NCBI RefSeq assembly: GCF_001187505.1
Contig: NZ_CP012150.1
Coordinates: 992,001 to 1,056,000, forward strand
Source: Mycolicibacterium goodii
GTDB taxonomy: Bacteria; Actinomycetota; Actinomycetes; Mycobacteriales; Mycobacteriaceae
DNA: 64,000 nucleotides
Direction of reading: 5' to 3'
The position numbers were made by a program, and so were the translations under genes. The notes beneath the pieces were generated by a model. That model was not told where the DNA came from. It did not search any database and was given only the letters and a program-made list of their open reading frames with translations. Shown piece after piece: positions 54,969 through 63,950 of the stretch; within the stretch, counting starts at the first letter, position 1, and each line of letters begins with the position of its first letter.

Positions 54969-56093
54969 ATGTTCACGGTCGAGGACTTCTCGCGCCTGAT
55001 CGCCGGCATCTACGCCGCCGCAGTGACTCCCCACCACTGGGAGTCCGCCCTCCGCGACATCCACCGCACCCTCGGCGGCCAGGGCGCAGCGTTGCTGACC
55101 GCGCACGATTCGATCTGGACCATCCAGAACGCGATCCTGCCGCCCGGCGCGGCCGCGAGCTACACCGAGTACTACTGCCGCCTCGATCGGCCACTGGCCG
55201 AGGTCGCTGCGGGTCCGCGTGAGGTGGTCAGGACCGGAGCCGAACTCATTGTCCCGTACCGTAACTCGGAGTTCTACGTCGACTGGCTGCACCCGCACGG
55301 GCTGGAGGACGGCTTGTTCGTGCGACTCACCGACGGCTCCCGCCCGGCCTGCGTCATCGTGCACACGCCGGTGACGTCAGAACCGTTCGCGACCCCGGAA
55401 CGGGTCAAGGCGATGAGCGCGCTGGTTCCGCACCTGCAGCAGGCGCTGTGCACCCGACGCGCGCTGCGCCATGCCGCGCACGGCGGGTCCGACCTGGCGG
55501 CCGCCCTCGACACCGTCGAGCACGGCATCGCCGTGCTCGATTCCGGCGGTCGGGTCCGCGACCTCAACACGGCGGGCGAGCGCATCCTGCGCGGCGACGA
55601 CGGACTGCGCATCACGGCCGGTCGCATCACGCCGTCGGCGTCGGGTGCCGGGGCCGCCCTCAACCGCGCGCTGCACAGGGCGCTCGAAGGCGAGGTCACC
55701 GTGGGGGATTCGTTCGCCGTCGAACGGCCCTCGGGCGCAACACCGTTCATCGTGCATGTGGTTCCGCTGCGCGGTCACGACGTGCACCGACGTGCCCTCG
55801 TGGTGCTCGTCGACCCGGCCCACGAATCCGAACCCAGCGCGGCGCTGCTGCAGCGCCTGTACCACCTGACGCGTACCGAGGCCGAGGTCGCGTTGCGTGT
55901 CGCACGGGGCGTCGAACCCAGGCACATCGCCGATGACCTGTCGGTGTCGATCACCACCGTGCGCACGCATCTGCACCGCGTCTTCCACAAGACCGGCACC
56001 CACCGGCAGGTGGAACTGCTGCGGCTGCTGCTCAGCCTCCGAGCAATTCCTGACCCAGATGATCCTCCGGTGACCGCACCCCCGGCAGGATGA
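54969..56093 (+). CDS. LuxR-family transcriptional regulator
   Basis: 374 residues; AGGAG lies ten bases before the ATG. The C-terminal HTH (about 305-360) has LTRTEAEVALRVARGVEPRHIADDLSVSITTVRTHLHRVFHKTGTHRQVELLRLL (quoted in parts: SVSITTVRTHLHRVFHKTGT). The N-terminal 200 residues are a PAS-like sensor without known ligand. It overlaps the convergent DyP gene by 62 bases at the 3' end. TGACGTCA (54900-54907) in its leader is a palindrome of unknown meaning. Confidence 0.82.
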   Translation: MFTVEDFSRLIAGIYAAAVTPHHWESALRDIHRTLGGQGAALLTAHDSIWTIQNAILPPGAAASYTEYYCRLDRPLAEVAAGPREVVRTGAELIVPYRNSEFYVDWLHPHGLEDGLFVRLTDGSRPACVIVHTPVTSEPFATPERVKAMSALVPHLQQALCTRRALRHAAHGGSDLAAALDTVEHGIAVLDSGGRVRDLNTAGERILRGDDGLRITAGRITPSASGAGAALNRALHRALEGEVTVGDSFAVERPSGATPFIVHVVPLRGHDVHRRALVVLVDPAHESEPSAALLQRLYHLTRTEAEVALRVARGVEPRHIADDLSVSITTVRTHLHRVFHKTGTHRQVELLRLLLSLRAIPDPDDPPVTAPPAG

Positions 56094-57237
56094 CGAACAC
56101 CGCGGAACCGATCGCCGTCGTCCACTGGTTGAGCGCATCGAAGTCCGCGAGCCGCCGCTGCACCGGCAGGAACTGCGTGTCGATGTCGCGCTGGTAGGTC
56201 GCGAAGATCAACCCGGTGTTCGATGTCCGCCCCGGCTCGGGCGGGTCGTCGTAGTTGTAGGGCCGGCGCAGGAACCGTTCGCCGTCGTGCCGGTGCCGGG
56301 CCAGCGCGATGTGCGAATTCTCCGGTATCGTCGGAATCCCGTTGTGCGACAAGGTGAAATCCGGATCGTCGGTTTCCCGCTGCCCGGTCAGCGGCGCACC
56401 GTTGCCCAACCGTCGCCCCACCGTGAGTTCCTTGCTCTCCCGGTCGAGCTCATCCCAGGTGTCGAGGTGCATCTCGATGCGCCGCAACACCATCAGGGTG
56501 CCGCCGGCCAGCGCCGCGGGCACGTCGTCGCCCAGCCACACCAACCCGTCGAAATCCTCCGGTGCGAGGTTGACGGTTCCGTCCACCTGCCCCATCAGGT
56601 TGCGCATCGACGTGCCGGCGCGGTCGGCGCCCCGCGCGCTGCGGAACCCGGTCTGGCGCCACCTCTGCGCGGTCATCGACCGGACGTTCTTGGTGAGCAC
56701 CCGCGTCGCGTGCGCGATCGCCACCGGGTCGTCCCCGCATATCTGCAACAGCAGATCGCCACCCGACCACTTCGGCTCGATGCGATCCGGGCCGAACTCC
56801 GGCAGTTCCCGTGCCGATTCCGGGGCCGCCACGCCGAGCCGTCTGATCAGGTGCGGTCCGATCCCGACGGTGACCGTGAGCCGGGCCGGGCGGGTCGCCA
56901 GTTCCGGCTCGGTGTCCGCGACCGCGGGCAGGCCCGCGGTCAACCGGGCGGCGTCGACGGTCCACAGGCGCAGGATCGCGGTGACGGTGTCGCGTTCGCT
57001 GCGGGTGCCCGCGGGTTTCACGTCGAAGGCCAGGAATACACCGTATGCCTGTGGGGCGGTGGCGATTCCGGCCTGGTGTGGGCCGTAGAACGGTTCGATG
57101 TCGGTACCGAATCCATGGTCGACGACGGCGGAGTTGGCCACACCGGATGCCGTCACCGCCGCACCCGCGGCCAACGCGGCGGCACCCCCGGTGAGGAGGC
57201 GCCGCCGGTTGACCCTCAATGAGGATCCGTCAGCCAT
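56032..57237 (-). CDS. Tat-exported DyP-type peroxidase (EfeB-like)
   Basis: 401 residues. A Tat signal (NRRRLLTGGAAALAAGAAVTASG) precedes a DyP fold with the G-x-x-D-G motif in LMGQVDGTVN and the haem His/Arg in ENSHIALARHR, and RRPYNYDD. DyP/EfeB enzymes bind haem b and break H2O2 or remove iron from haem. It is the last of four genes that begin at 59722, with a PCuAC copper chaperone and a PepSY membrane protein, pointing to envelope metal handling. Confidence 0.9.
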   Translation of the reverse strand: MADGSSLRVNRRRLLTGGAAALAAGAAVTASGVANSAVVDHGFGTDIEPFYGPHQAGIATAPQAYGVFLAFDVKPAGTRSERDTVTAILRLWTVDAARLTAGLPAVADTEPELATRPARLTVTVGIGPHLIRRLGVAAPESARELPEFGPDRIEPKWSGGDLLLQICGDDPVAIAHATRVLTKNVRSMTAQRWRQTGFRSARGADRAGTSMRNLMGQVDGTVNLAPEDFDGLVWLGDDVPAALAGGTLMVLRRIEMHLDTWDELDRESKELTVGRRLGNGAPLTGQRETDDPDFTLSHNGIPTIPENSHIALARHRHDGERFLRRPYNYDDPPEPGRTSNTGLIFATYQRDIDTQFLPVQRRLADFDALNQWTTAIGSAVFVILPGVRSPEDHLGQELLGG

Positions 57238-57724
57238 GATCTTGCGGTTCTGCCGGCTGATAGTTCTCCTTGCCGCCCGGGAAGTCGCGCACCTGGGCCC
57301 GGACCGGCAGCGACGAGCCGTCCTCGAACGTCACCGTCACCGCGACGTCGGCACCTGGTTGCAGCGGCGCAGTGAGATCCATCAACATGATGTGGTCACC
57401 GCCGGGGACCAGTTCATGTCCACCGCCGGCAGGTATGGTGAACCCACCGTCCTTGGGCCGCATGATCTTTGCCCCGGATGCGTCGGCCGTAACCTCGTGG
57501 AGTTCGACCATCGTGGCCGCTGGCGAGGTTGCCGAGACCACATGTGCGTCGTGATGCCCCGAGTTGTGCAGCGTTCCGAACACGGCCGTCATACCGGAGT
57601 CGGCCGCACTGGCCCACGGGTCGGCGAACGTCACCGTTTCCGCCATGGCCTGGTCCCGGTGTTCCTGCGTGCAGCCCGCGAGGATCAGGGCAGTTGCACC
57701 GAAAATGACTGCTGTTCTATGCAT
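57230..57724 (-). CDS. PCuAC copper chaperone lipoprotein
   Basis: 164 residues. Signal peptide with lipobox LAGC at about 17. The PCuAC domain has MVELHEVTADASG, MRPKDGGFTIPAGGGHELVPGGDHIMLMDLT, i.e. the H-x-M copper site and its upstream His/Met ligands. These proteins carry Cu(I) to cytochrome oxidase or receive it outside the membrane. It overlaps the DyP start by eight bases and lies in the same operon. Confidence 0.88.
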   Translation of the reverse strand: MHRTAVIFGATALILAGCTQEHRDQAMAETVTFADPWASAADSGMTAVFGTLHNSGHHDAHVVSATSPAATMVELHEVTADASGAKIMRPKDGGFTIPAGGGHELVPGGDHIMLMDLTAPLQPGADVAVTVTFEDGSSLPVRAQVRDFPGGKENYQPAEPQDHG

Positions 57725-59084
57725 TCCGCTTCTGCTTTCTGCTGGCGATGACGGCGTCGACCACGAGGAACGCCGCGAGGCTCACCCCGAACAACGGCAG
57801 GCACCAGCCGATCACCACGGCCGTCACGGCCACCGCGGTGATGCCCCACCACGGGAGGCCGCGGATCGCACCACGCAAGGGTGGACGCCCCACGGCCCAT
57901 TTCGATCCGCGCGTCGGGCGGCGCTGCCACCACATGCGGTAGCCCTGCACGATCAGAGCGATGAACCCGATCATGCTGAGCGCCAGCACAATCTGGTTCA
58001 CCACACCGAACAGCAGCCCCATGTGGGCGTCGATCGTCCACCGGGTCAGCTTGGCCAGCAGGGGCCAGTCCGCGAAGTCCACCCGGTCGGTGACGGCCCC
58101 GGTGTGCGGGTCCACCGCGATCGAGTCGTTTCGCGTCGGCCAGTCACGCTTTCGTTCCGAAACCGTCCACGCCGCACCGGGTTCGGCCGGCGGGTACAGC
58201 CACATCGGGCCGGTGAGTCCCGCCTGTTCGGCGGTCTTCAGCACGGTGTCGGCGCCGTCGAGTGTCGTCGTGCGTGCGCCGTGACCGTGGTGTACCGGCG
58301 CGGTGGTGTCGACGCTGGGCGCCGTGGAGTTCAGCTCGGCCTGCAGGGCGCTGACGGTTTCCCCGCCGTAGCGCGACCACGTGATGCCGGTGACCGACAA
58401 CCCCAGCAGCACCGCGAGGACCCAGACACCGATCACGGCATGCCAGGACATGGCCTTGCGGCGGCCGCCGGCCGCCCGGTCCGGAACCACGAGCCGGGAC
58501 AGCCTGTCGCGACGTTGCAAGAACCACAGCGCAAGGCCGGCCAACGCGATGATCCACAGCCAGCTCGCGGCGAGTTCGCTGTAGTGCCGGCCGAACGCGC
58601 CGAGATGCAGGTTGCGGTGCAGTTCGTCGAACCACGCCCGGATCGGCATCCATTGGCCGTATGTGGTCAGTGCGCCGCGCACCTCGGCGGTGTAGGGGTC
58701 GACGAACACGGTTCGCGCGTAGTCCGGCGGTACGTCGTCGACACCCAACTGGATCTGCGTCGTCTCGTCCGGGGTCGCAGGCGGCCGGATGCTCTGCACC
58801 GTGCCCTCGGGATGGGCCGCGCGGGCCGCCGCGAGCTGCTCGGCCAGCGGTAGGCGCTGTTGGCCGACATGGTCAACGGTCAGCTCATGGCGGTAGACCA
58901 TGGCGTCGATCTGCGGGATCGATGCGTACAGCAGGCCGGTGACGGCCGCGATCAAGATGAACGGGCCCACCAACACGCCCGCGTAGAAGTGCAGCCGCAT
59001 CAGCAGTTGGCGGATCGCCGCGCGAGTGGTGGATGGGGTCGGAGGTGATTCAGTGCGTGGTTGATCGTCAGAGGTTGTGGTCAT
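57717..59084 (-). CDS. PepSY-domain membrane protein
   Basis: About 455 residues from the ATG at 59084 (a second in-frame ATG is at 59102). Four membrane helices: LHFYAGVLVGPFILIAAVTGLL (40-62), WLWIIALAGLALWFL, HAVIGVWVLAVLLGLSVTGITW, and a C-terminal pair; the PepSY-TM pattern is HRNLHLG and RWTIDAHMG. Relatives are ferric reductase-like or FecR-linked proteins. With DyP and PCuAC it suggests haem or copper reduction at the envelope. Overlaps the PCuAC start by eight bases. Confidence 0.83.
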   Translation of the reverse strand: MTTTSDDQPRTESPPTPSTTRAAIRQLLMRLHFYAGVLVGPFILIAAVTGLLYASIPQIDAMVYRHELTVDHVGQQRLPLAEQLAAARAAHPEGTVQSIRPPATPDETTQIQLGVDDVPPDYARTVFVDPYTAEVRGALTTYGQWMPIRAWFDELHRNLHLGAFGRHYSELAASWLWIIALAGLALWFLQRRDRLSRLVVPDRAAGGRRKAMSWHAVIGVWVLAVLLGLSVTGITWSRYGGETVSALQAELNSTAPSVDTTAPVHHGHGARTTTLDGADTVLKTAEQAGLTGPMWLYPPAEPGAAWTVSERKRDWPTRNDSIAVDPHTGAVTDRVDFADWPLLAKLTRWTIDAHMGLLFGVVNQIVLALSMIGFIALIVQGYRMWWQRRPTRGSKWAVGRPPLRGAIRGLPWWGITAVAVTAVVIGWCLPLFGVSLAAFLVVDAVIASRKQKRNA

Positions 59085-59179
59085 GGAAATGCTTTCGCTC
59101 AAGGGGTTTCGCGCATGTGTGTGCGCAACGGAAACGGCCCGCCGATGCCGACGGGCTCACATGAAGCGATGTGCGGGCG

Positions 59180-59722
59180 TCAGACGCCTGCCGCGAGCGC
59201 CCGAGGCGGCGCTCGCATTCCCAGACCGGCACGCAGCAGAACCGGGCGTGCCACAACGATGTCGGAAGGCCACCAGGCCACGTCGCCCGCCGGTTTGACC
59301 CGGCCGACGGCGAACAGGCGCAACCAGCTCAGGACGGTTGCGCAGACGATGTACAGGTATTCGACCGCGCCGATCAGCAGGCCGAGCCCGACCGCCGCAC
59401 CGGCGTGCAGCGCGAGCATCGGTGCGCTCACCAAGGCGTCGCCATGGTGATGCCCGCCGGTCATGGCGAGAGTGAGGTGGCCGAGGGCCTGCCCGGACCC
59501 CAGCCCCAGGATCAAAAGGGCTGTCGCAGTCGAGCGGGTCTGCGGCGTGAAACCACCCACCGCGGCGCCGAGCGTCGCGCACGCGATCAGCAGCACCACC
59601 AGCGGGCTACCCGAGGGCGGTACCCCGCCGGCCGCGGTGTGCGCCACCGCCGCGGTCAGCGCCGAACACACGCCCACCAGACCGCCGCGCAGATGCGCAG
59701 CATGGTCGGTGAGGGTGCTCAC
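59180..59722 (-). CDS. Multi-pass membrane protein, first gene of the DyP-PCuAC operon
   Basis: 180 residues, ATG start, five hydrophobic segments (e.g. PLVVLLIACATLGAAVGGF and LALHAGAAVGLGLLIGAVEYLYIVC). A His-rich loop GGHHHGDALV near residue 89 could bind copper or zinc. It starts the operon and is followed after 95 bases (with a small hairpin) by the PepSY gene. No family recognised; a metal transport role is inferred from neighbours. Confidence 0.65.
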   Translation of the reverse strand: MSTLTDHAAHLRGGLVGVCSALTAAVAHTAAGGVPPSGSPLVVLLIACATLGAAVGGFTPQTRSTATALLILGLGSGQALGHLTLAMTGGHHHGDALVSAPMLALHAGAAVGLGLLIGAVEYLYIVCATVLSWLRLFAVGRVKPAGDVAWWPSDIVVARPVLLRAGLGMRAPPRALAAGV

Positions 59723-59814
59723 CAGCGGAACTCTACCCGGCGCACTCGAGGCGTTCGTTGCTGGTCATGCTCGGTGTCTGGTTCGCCGCGAGGCTCCCAC
59801 CTACCGTGGTGTCC

Positions 59815-60447
59815 GTGTACGACCAGTACGACGTCATCGCCACCGAGTACGCCCGGGCTTTCCCCGACGACTTCGCATCCAGGCCCTTCGAGCGCGCCGT
59901 GATTCGGGCGTTCGCGGATCTGGTCCAGCAGTCCGGCGGAGACCACGTGCTCGACGTCGGCTGCGGACCCGGTCAGGCGACCGCTCAACTCGGCGCCGCG
60001 GGGCATCGAGTGGATGCCGTCGACGGTTCGCCGGCCATGGTGTCGCTCGCGCGGCAGCGCCATCCCGATGCCGGGTATCGAGTGGCGGACATGTTCTCGC
60101 TTCCCTACCCGGATGGCACGTTCGCCGGGGTCTGTTCGTGGTACTCGATCATCCACACGCCTGCCGATCGGCTGGCCGTATTGTTCGCCGAGTTCGGCCG
60201 GGTGCTCACCGAACCGGGCTGGCTGCTTCTCGGATTTCAGACGGAGGCTCCTCCGCTGGTCTTCGACGAGGCGTTCGGCCACAAGGTCGACATGACATTC
60301 CTGCGCCACGACATCGGCGCCGTGCACGAGGCGCTGCTGGCGACCGGCTTCACCGTGCACGTGACGTCCAAACGCGAACGCCTGCACCACCTGAACGAAA
60401 CCGCCGCCCAGGCGTTCATCATCGCGCACCGAGGCCCGATCCGCTGA
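59815..60447 (+). CDS. SAM-dependent methyltransferase
   Basis: 210 residues from the GTG at 59815. A class I SAM fold: motif I HVLDVGCGPGQATAQL, motif II acidic VDAVDGSP, motif III region RVADMFSLPYPDGTFAGVCSWYSIIH. Acceptor unknown. It diverges from the DyP operon and converges with the 13E12 gene. Confidence 0.84.
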   Translation: MYDQYDVIATEYARAFPDDFASRPFERAVIRAFADLVQQSGGDHVLDVGCGPGQATAQLGAAGHRVDAVDGSPAMVSLARQRHPDAGYRVADMFSLPYPDGTFAGVCSWYSIIHTPADRLAVLFAEFGRVLTEPGWLLLGFQTEAPPLVFDEAFGHKVDMTFLRHDIGAVHEALLATGFTVHVTSKRERLHHLNETAAQAFIIAHRGPIR

Positions 60448-60452
60448 CGGCG

Positions 60453-61934
60453 CTATCCGGGTCCGTCATCGTCCCCGGCCGCGTCCGCGTTCTTACGGCT
60501 GTCACCGTTCCGGTTCTCGCCGCCGGCCCTGTCTCCGGTCCTGTTGTCTCCTTTTCTGCCAGTGGGGTTCCCGCTCTTGGTGTCCCGGAACAGGGTTTCG
60601 GGGTGGTGGTAGGTGTTGGTGCGTCGTTGGCCGCGGTCGAGGAGCTCCGGTGGGATCCACTCGCATTCGCCGTGGTCGTTGATGCGGGTTGTCCATTTGT
60701 TGGGTTCGTCGCCGACGAGGCGGTTGTCGCATCCGCAGGCCAGCGCGAGGGCGTCGGCGTCGGTCAGGCCACCCTTGGCGTAGTCGGTGTTGGCGTGGTG
60801 GGCTTGGCAGCGGTAGCCGTTGGCAGTGCACCCGGGGCGGGTGCAGCCGCGGTCACGGGCCCAGATCGCCAGCCGTTGCCCGGCGCTGGCGGTGCGGCGG
60901 GCCCGCCCGAGATACAGCGGGATGCCGGTGTGCTCGTCGTAGACAGCGAGGTAGTGATACGCCTGGGCGGCCATGCGGATCAGATCGGCGATGGGCAGTT
61001 TGGTGCCGCCGGCGGTGATCGCCACTCCGGCGCCGGATTCCAGCTCGCGCAGGGTGGTGGTGATGAGGATGGTGGCGGGCAACCCGTTGATCTGGCCCAG
61101 GTCTTTGTTGCCGACGATGTGACGTAAGGCGGTGAGCATCGCATCGTGGCGGCGTCGGGGTGCGGTGCGGTCATCGGTGTCGATCTGGTGTTGGCTCGGC
61201 GTGCCGGAGACACACGGGGTGTCATCGGCCGGGTTGCACATTCCGGGGGCACCCCACTTCTCGTCGACCGGCTGCCAGGTCGCCATGAACTCGGCGCTGA
61301 CCCTGCCGCGCAGTTCGTAGGACCCGTCGGGTTGTTGTGGGCCGAAGGTGATGCCGAGAGGTTTCTTGCGTACGTCCTCAGACGGGGCCGGCCCGTCCTG
61401 ATCCAACAGGAACAGGGCGTGGTTGACGGCTTGACGCACGGTCTCAGGATCTGCCCCCACGGCCCCGGCGACGAGTGTTTCTTCCAGCCGGCACTGCTCG
61501 GCGTAGCCGACCCAGTCGGGGCACTTGTCGAAGAACTTGAACAGTTCGGTGATGTGGTCGGGAGTGAGGGCCCCGTCGGCTTGCGCGGCGGCGATGTGTT
61601 CTCGTTTGGGGGCGAGGGCTTCGCCGGTCAGCGAGACCCGCGGGCCGAGTTCGGCGGCGTCGGTGCAGCGGCGGCGGGCTTCCTCGGCGGAGATGCCCAG
61701 CCGGGTCTGGATCACCGCCGGCCAGGACTTCGCCCCGATCGCGGCGGGGGTGGTCTGTTCACCCAACGCGGCGATGGCGCGGTGCTCGACGGCAGGGATC
61801 CGGTTGCGGGCATCCTGCAAGCCCGCGCAGATGTCCAACAGATCGGCTTCGGTGAGCGCACCCTGAGGTAGCGCGAGCAGGGCGTCGAGCGCCGTGCCCA
61901 GGGCTGCGACCGCCGCCTCCACCTCTGCCGTCAT
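60453..61934 (-). CDS. 13E12-repeat-family protein with HNH endonuclease motif
   Basis: 493 residues from the ATG at 61934; the longer frame has no support. DUF222 (about 1-330) begins VEAAVAALGTALDAL and the HNH core near residue 390 reads RDRGCTRPGCTANGYRCQAHHANTDYAKGGLTDADALALACGCDN (quoted in parts: GCTRPGC, QAHHANTDYAKGG, CGCDN). The C-terminus is low-complexity Arg/Asn/Gly. Such genes are multicopy and mobile-like in mycobacteria. A perfect LexA box overlaps the promoter, so it is likely SOS-induced. Confidence 0.9.
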   Translation of the reverse strand: MTAEVEAAVAALGTALDALLALPQGALTEADLLDICAGLQDARNRIPAVEHRAIAALGEQTTPAAIGAKSWPAVIQTRLGISAEEARRRCTDAAELGPRVSLTGEALAPKREHIAAAQADGALTPDHITELFKFFDKCPDWVGYAEQCRLEETLVAGAVGADPETVRQAVNHALFLLDQDGPAPSEDVRKKPLGITFGPQQPDGSYELRGRVSAEFMATWQPVDEKWGAPGMCNPADDTPCVSGTPSQHQIDTDDRTAPRRRHDAMLTALRHIVGNKDLGQINGLPATILITTTLRELESGAGVAITAGGTKLPIADLIRMAAQAYHYLAVYDEHTGIPLYLGRARRTASAGQRLAIWARDRGCTRPGCTANGYRCQAHHANTDYAKGGLTDADALALACGCDNRLVGDEPNKWTTRINDHGECEWIPPELLDRGQRRTNTYHHPETLFRDTKSGNPTGRKGDNRTGDRAGGENRNGDSRKNADAAGDDDGPG

Positions 61935-61937
61935 TCT

Positions 61938-61953
61938 TCGAACACTAGTTCGA
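61938..61953 (-). promoter_or_regulatory. LexA/SOS box at the 13E12 gene promoter
   Basis: TCGAAC-ACTA-GTTCGA (61938-61953) is a perfect match to the mycobacterial LexA consensus TCGAAC-N4-GTTCGA. It covers a minus-strand -10 TAGTGT (61947-61942), seven bases before the ATG, so LexA would block a leaderless transcript. Confidence 0.85.
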
Positions 61954-62202
61954 TACACCGACAAAATCAGCCGGTTTGTGACAGCTGTTGTGAATGAGTT
62001 CGGATTGGTGAAAGTGATTGTGGTACACGAGAACCCGGGTTCAACACCGCGCGCACACTCGTCGCCGGCGAGCGTGCGCCGACTGCTGATAAAACCCGGC
62101 GTGTCGACCAACAAACACGCCCGCTCGCGGTGCAAGGTGTGGTGCGGGGCACGGTGCCAGGCGCGGTGCGGGGTGTGACGCCCGACCCGTACCCTGGCCT
62201 CT

Positions 62203-62712
62203 GTGGTCGAGCTTCACCCGAACGTTCATCCGAACCTCCATCCGAACCTGGCCGCACTGGCTCCGCTACTGGGCAGGTGGGCCGGGCCCGGTGCGGGTGA
62301 GTATCCGACGATCGAATCGTTCGAGTATCTCGAAGAGATCAGCTTCGGCCACGTCGGCAAGCCGTTTCTGACCTACCATCAGCGCACCAGGGCCCGCGAT
62401 GACGGGCGCCCGCTGCACGCCGAAGTCGGCTACATCCGGGTCCCGGCGCCGGAACGGGTCGAGTGGGTGCTCGCGCACCCGACCGGCATCACCGAGATCC
62501 AGGAGGGCACGCTGACCGTCGACGGCGACCGCATCGCGATGGACCTGAAAGCCACCACCATCGGGCTGACCGCATCGGCGAAACACGTGAGCGCGCTTGC
62601 CCGTTCGATCCGCGTGGACGGCGACGAGCTGACGTACACCCTGCAGATGGGCGCCGTCGGGCAGCCCCTGCAACACCACTTGGCGGCGACACTGCGCAGG
62701 AATCCCGCATGA
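62203..62712 (+). CDS. Nitrobindin-like haem protein (peroxynitrite isomerase family)
   Basis: 169 residues, GTG start. The nitrobindin signature G-x-W-x-G-x-G-x-G-x-Y-P is exact in [12 protein letters not shown], and the C-terminal HHLAATLRR holds the haem-binding His. Mycobacterial members detoxify peroxynitrite. The N-terminus carries a small repeat ([12 protein letters not shown]), from a 12-base tandem duplication, which is absent from the family I know. Its stop overlaps the next ATG (ATGA). Confidence 0.88.
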   Translation: MVELHPNVHPNLHPNLAALAPLLGRWAGPGAGEYPTIESFEYLEEISFGHVGKPFLTYHQRTRARDDGRPLHAEVGYIRVPAPERVEWVLAHPTGITEIQEGTLTVDGDRIAMDLKATTIGLTASAKHVSALARSIRVDGDELTYTLQMGAVGQPLQHHLAATLRRNPA

Positions 62713-63938
62713 CCGGCAAGATCTGCGTGCCCGCCGATCTGGACGCGGTGACGACGATCGGCGAAGAGGACCACTCCGCCATCGACCCGCGGGCGATCGA
62801 GCGGATCTGGCAGTCGGTGCGGCACTGGTATCGGTCGGGCCTGCACCCCGCGATCCAGGTGTGCCTGCGGCACAAAGGAAACGTCGTACTGAACAGGGCG
62901 ATCGGCCACGGCTGGGGCAACGGCCCCGACGACTCACCGGACGCCGAGAAGATTCTCGCCACACCCGAGACCCCGTTCTGTGTGTACTCGGCCGCCAAGG
63001 CGATCAGCTCGACCGTGGTGCACATGCTCGTCGAGCGCGGCCACTTCTCGCTCGACGATCGCGTGTGCGACTACCTGCCGGAGTACACCAGCCACGGCAA
63101 GGACCGCACCACGATCCGCCACGTCATGACCCACAGCGCGGGCGTGCCGATCCACACCGGCCCGCGCCCGGATGTCACGAAGGTCAACGACAGTGAGTAC
63201 ACGCGCCAACAGCTGGCCGCGCTCAAACCCGTCTACCGGCCCGGACTGATCCACATCTATCACGGCCTCACGTGGGGTCCGCTGATCCGCGAGATCGTCT
63301 CGGCGGCAACGGGTCGCAACATCCGCGACATCCTGGCCGAGGAGATCCTCGAGCCGCTGAAGTTCCGGTGGACGAATTACGGTGTGCTGCCGCACGAGGT
63401 CGACCTGGTCGCACCGAGTCACGTCACGGGCAAGCCGTTGCCCGCGCCGATCGCCGCGGCGTTCCGCGCCGCGGTGGGTGGTACGCCGGACCGGATCATC
63501 CCGCTGAGCAACACGCCGCTGTTCCTCACCAGCATCGTGCCGTCGTCGAGCACGGTGTCCAATGCCGACGAGCTGTCACGTTTTGCCGAGATCCTCAGGC
63601 GCGGTGGCGAATTGGACAGCGTGCGGATCCTGAGCCCGGAAACGCTGCGCGCGGCGACGGCACCGTGCCGACGGATGCGTCCCGACGTGGCGACCGGCCT
63701 CAAACCGATGCGCTGGGGCACCGGGTACATGCTCGGCGGAAAACGCTTCGGGCCGTTCGGCCGCGACACCGAGTCTGCGTTCGGCCACACCGGACTGGTC
63801 GACATCGCGGTGTGGGCCGACCCGGCGCGCAGCCTGTCCGCGGCCGTCGTCAGCAGCGGCAAGCCCGGCGCCCATTTCGAGACCAATCGCTATCCGGCGG
63901 TGCTCAACCGGATCGCGGCCGAAATCCCCCGGAGCTGA
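62709..63938 (+). CDS. Serine-hydrolase of the beta-lactamase/esterase family (LipE-like)
   Basis: 409 residues. The S-x-x-K nucleophile/base pair is in [10 protein letters not shown], the Tyr motif is likely [10 protein letters not shown], and GHTGLVD closes the site near the end, the class C beta-lactamase/penicillin-binding fold used by esterases such as LipE in mycobacteria. No signal peptide. It is co-translated with nitrobindin. Physiological substrate unknown. Confidence 0.85.
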   Translation: MTGKICVPADLDAVTTIGEEDHSAIDPRAIERIWQSVRHWYRSGLHPAIQVCLRHKGNVVLNRAIGHGWGNGPDDSPDAEKILATPETPFCVYSAAKAISSTVVHMLVERGHFSLDDRVCDYLPEYTSHGKDRTTIRHVMTHSAGVPIHTGPRPDVTKVNDSEYTRQQLAALKPVYRPGLIHIYHGLTWGPLIREIVSAATGRNIRDILAEEILEPLKFRWTNYGVLPHEVDLVAPSHVTGKPLPAPIAAAFRAAVGGTPDRIIPLSNTPLFLTSIVPSSSTVSNADELSRFAEILRRGGELDSVRILSPETLRAATAPCRRMRPDVATGLKPMRWGTGYMLGGKRFGPFGRDTESAFGHTGLVDIAVWADPARSLSAAVVSSGKPGAHFETNRYPAVLNRIAAEIPRS

Positions 63939-63950
63939 GCCCCGACCGGA

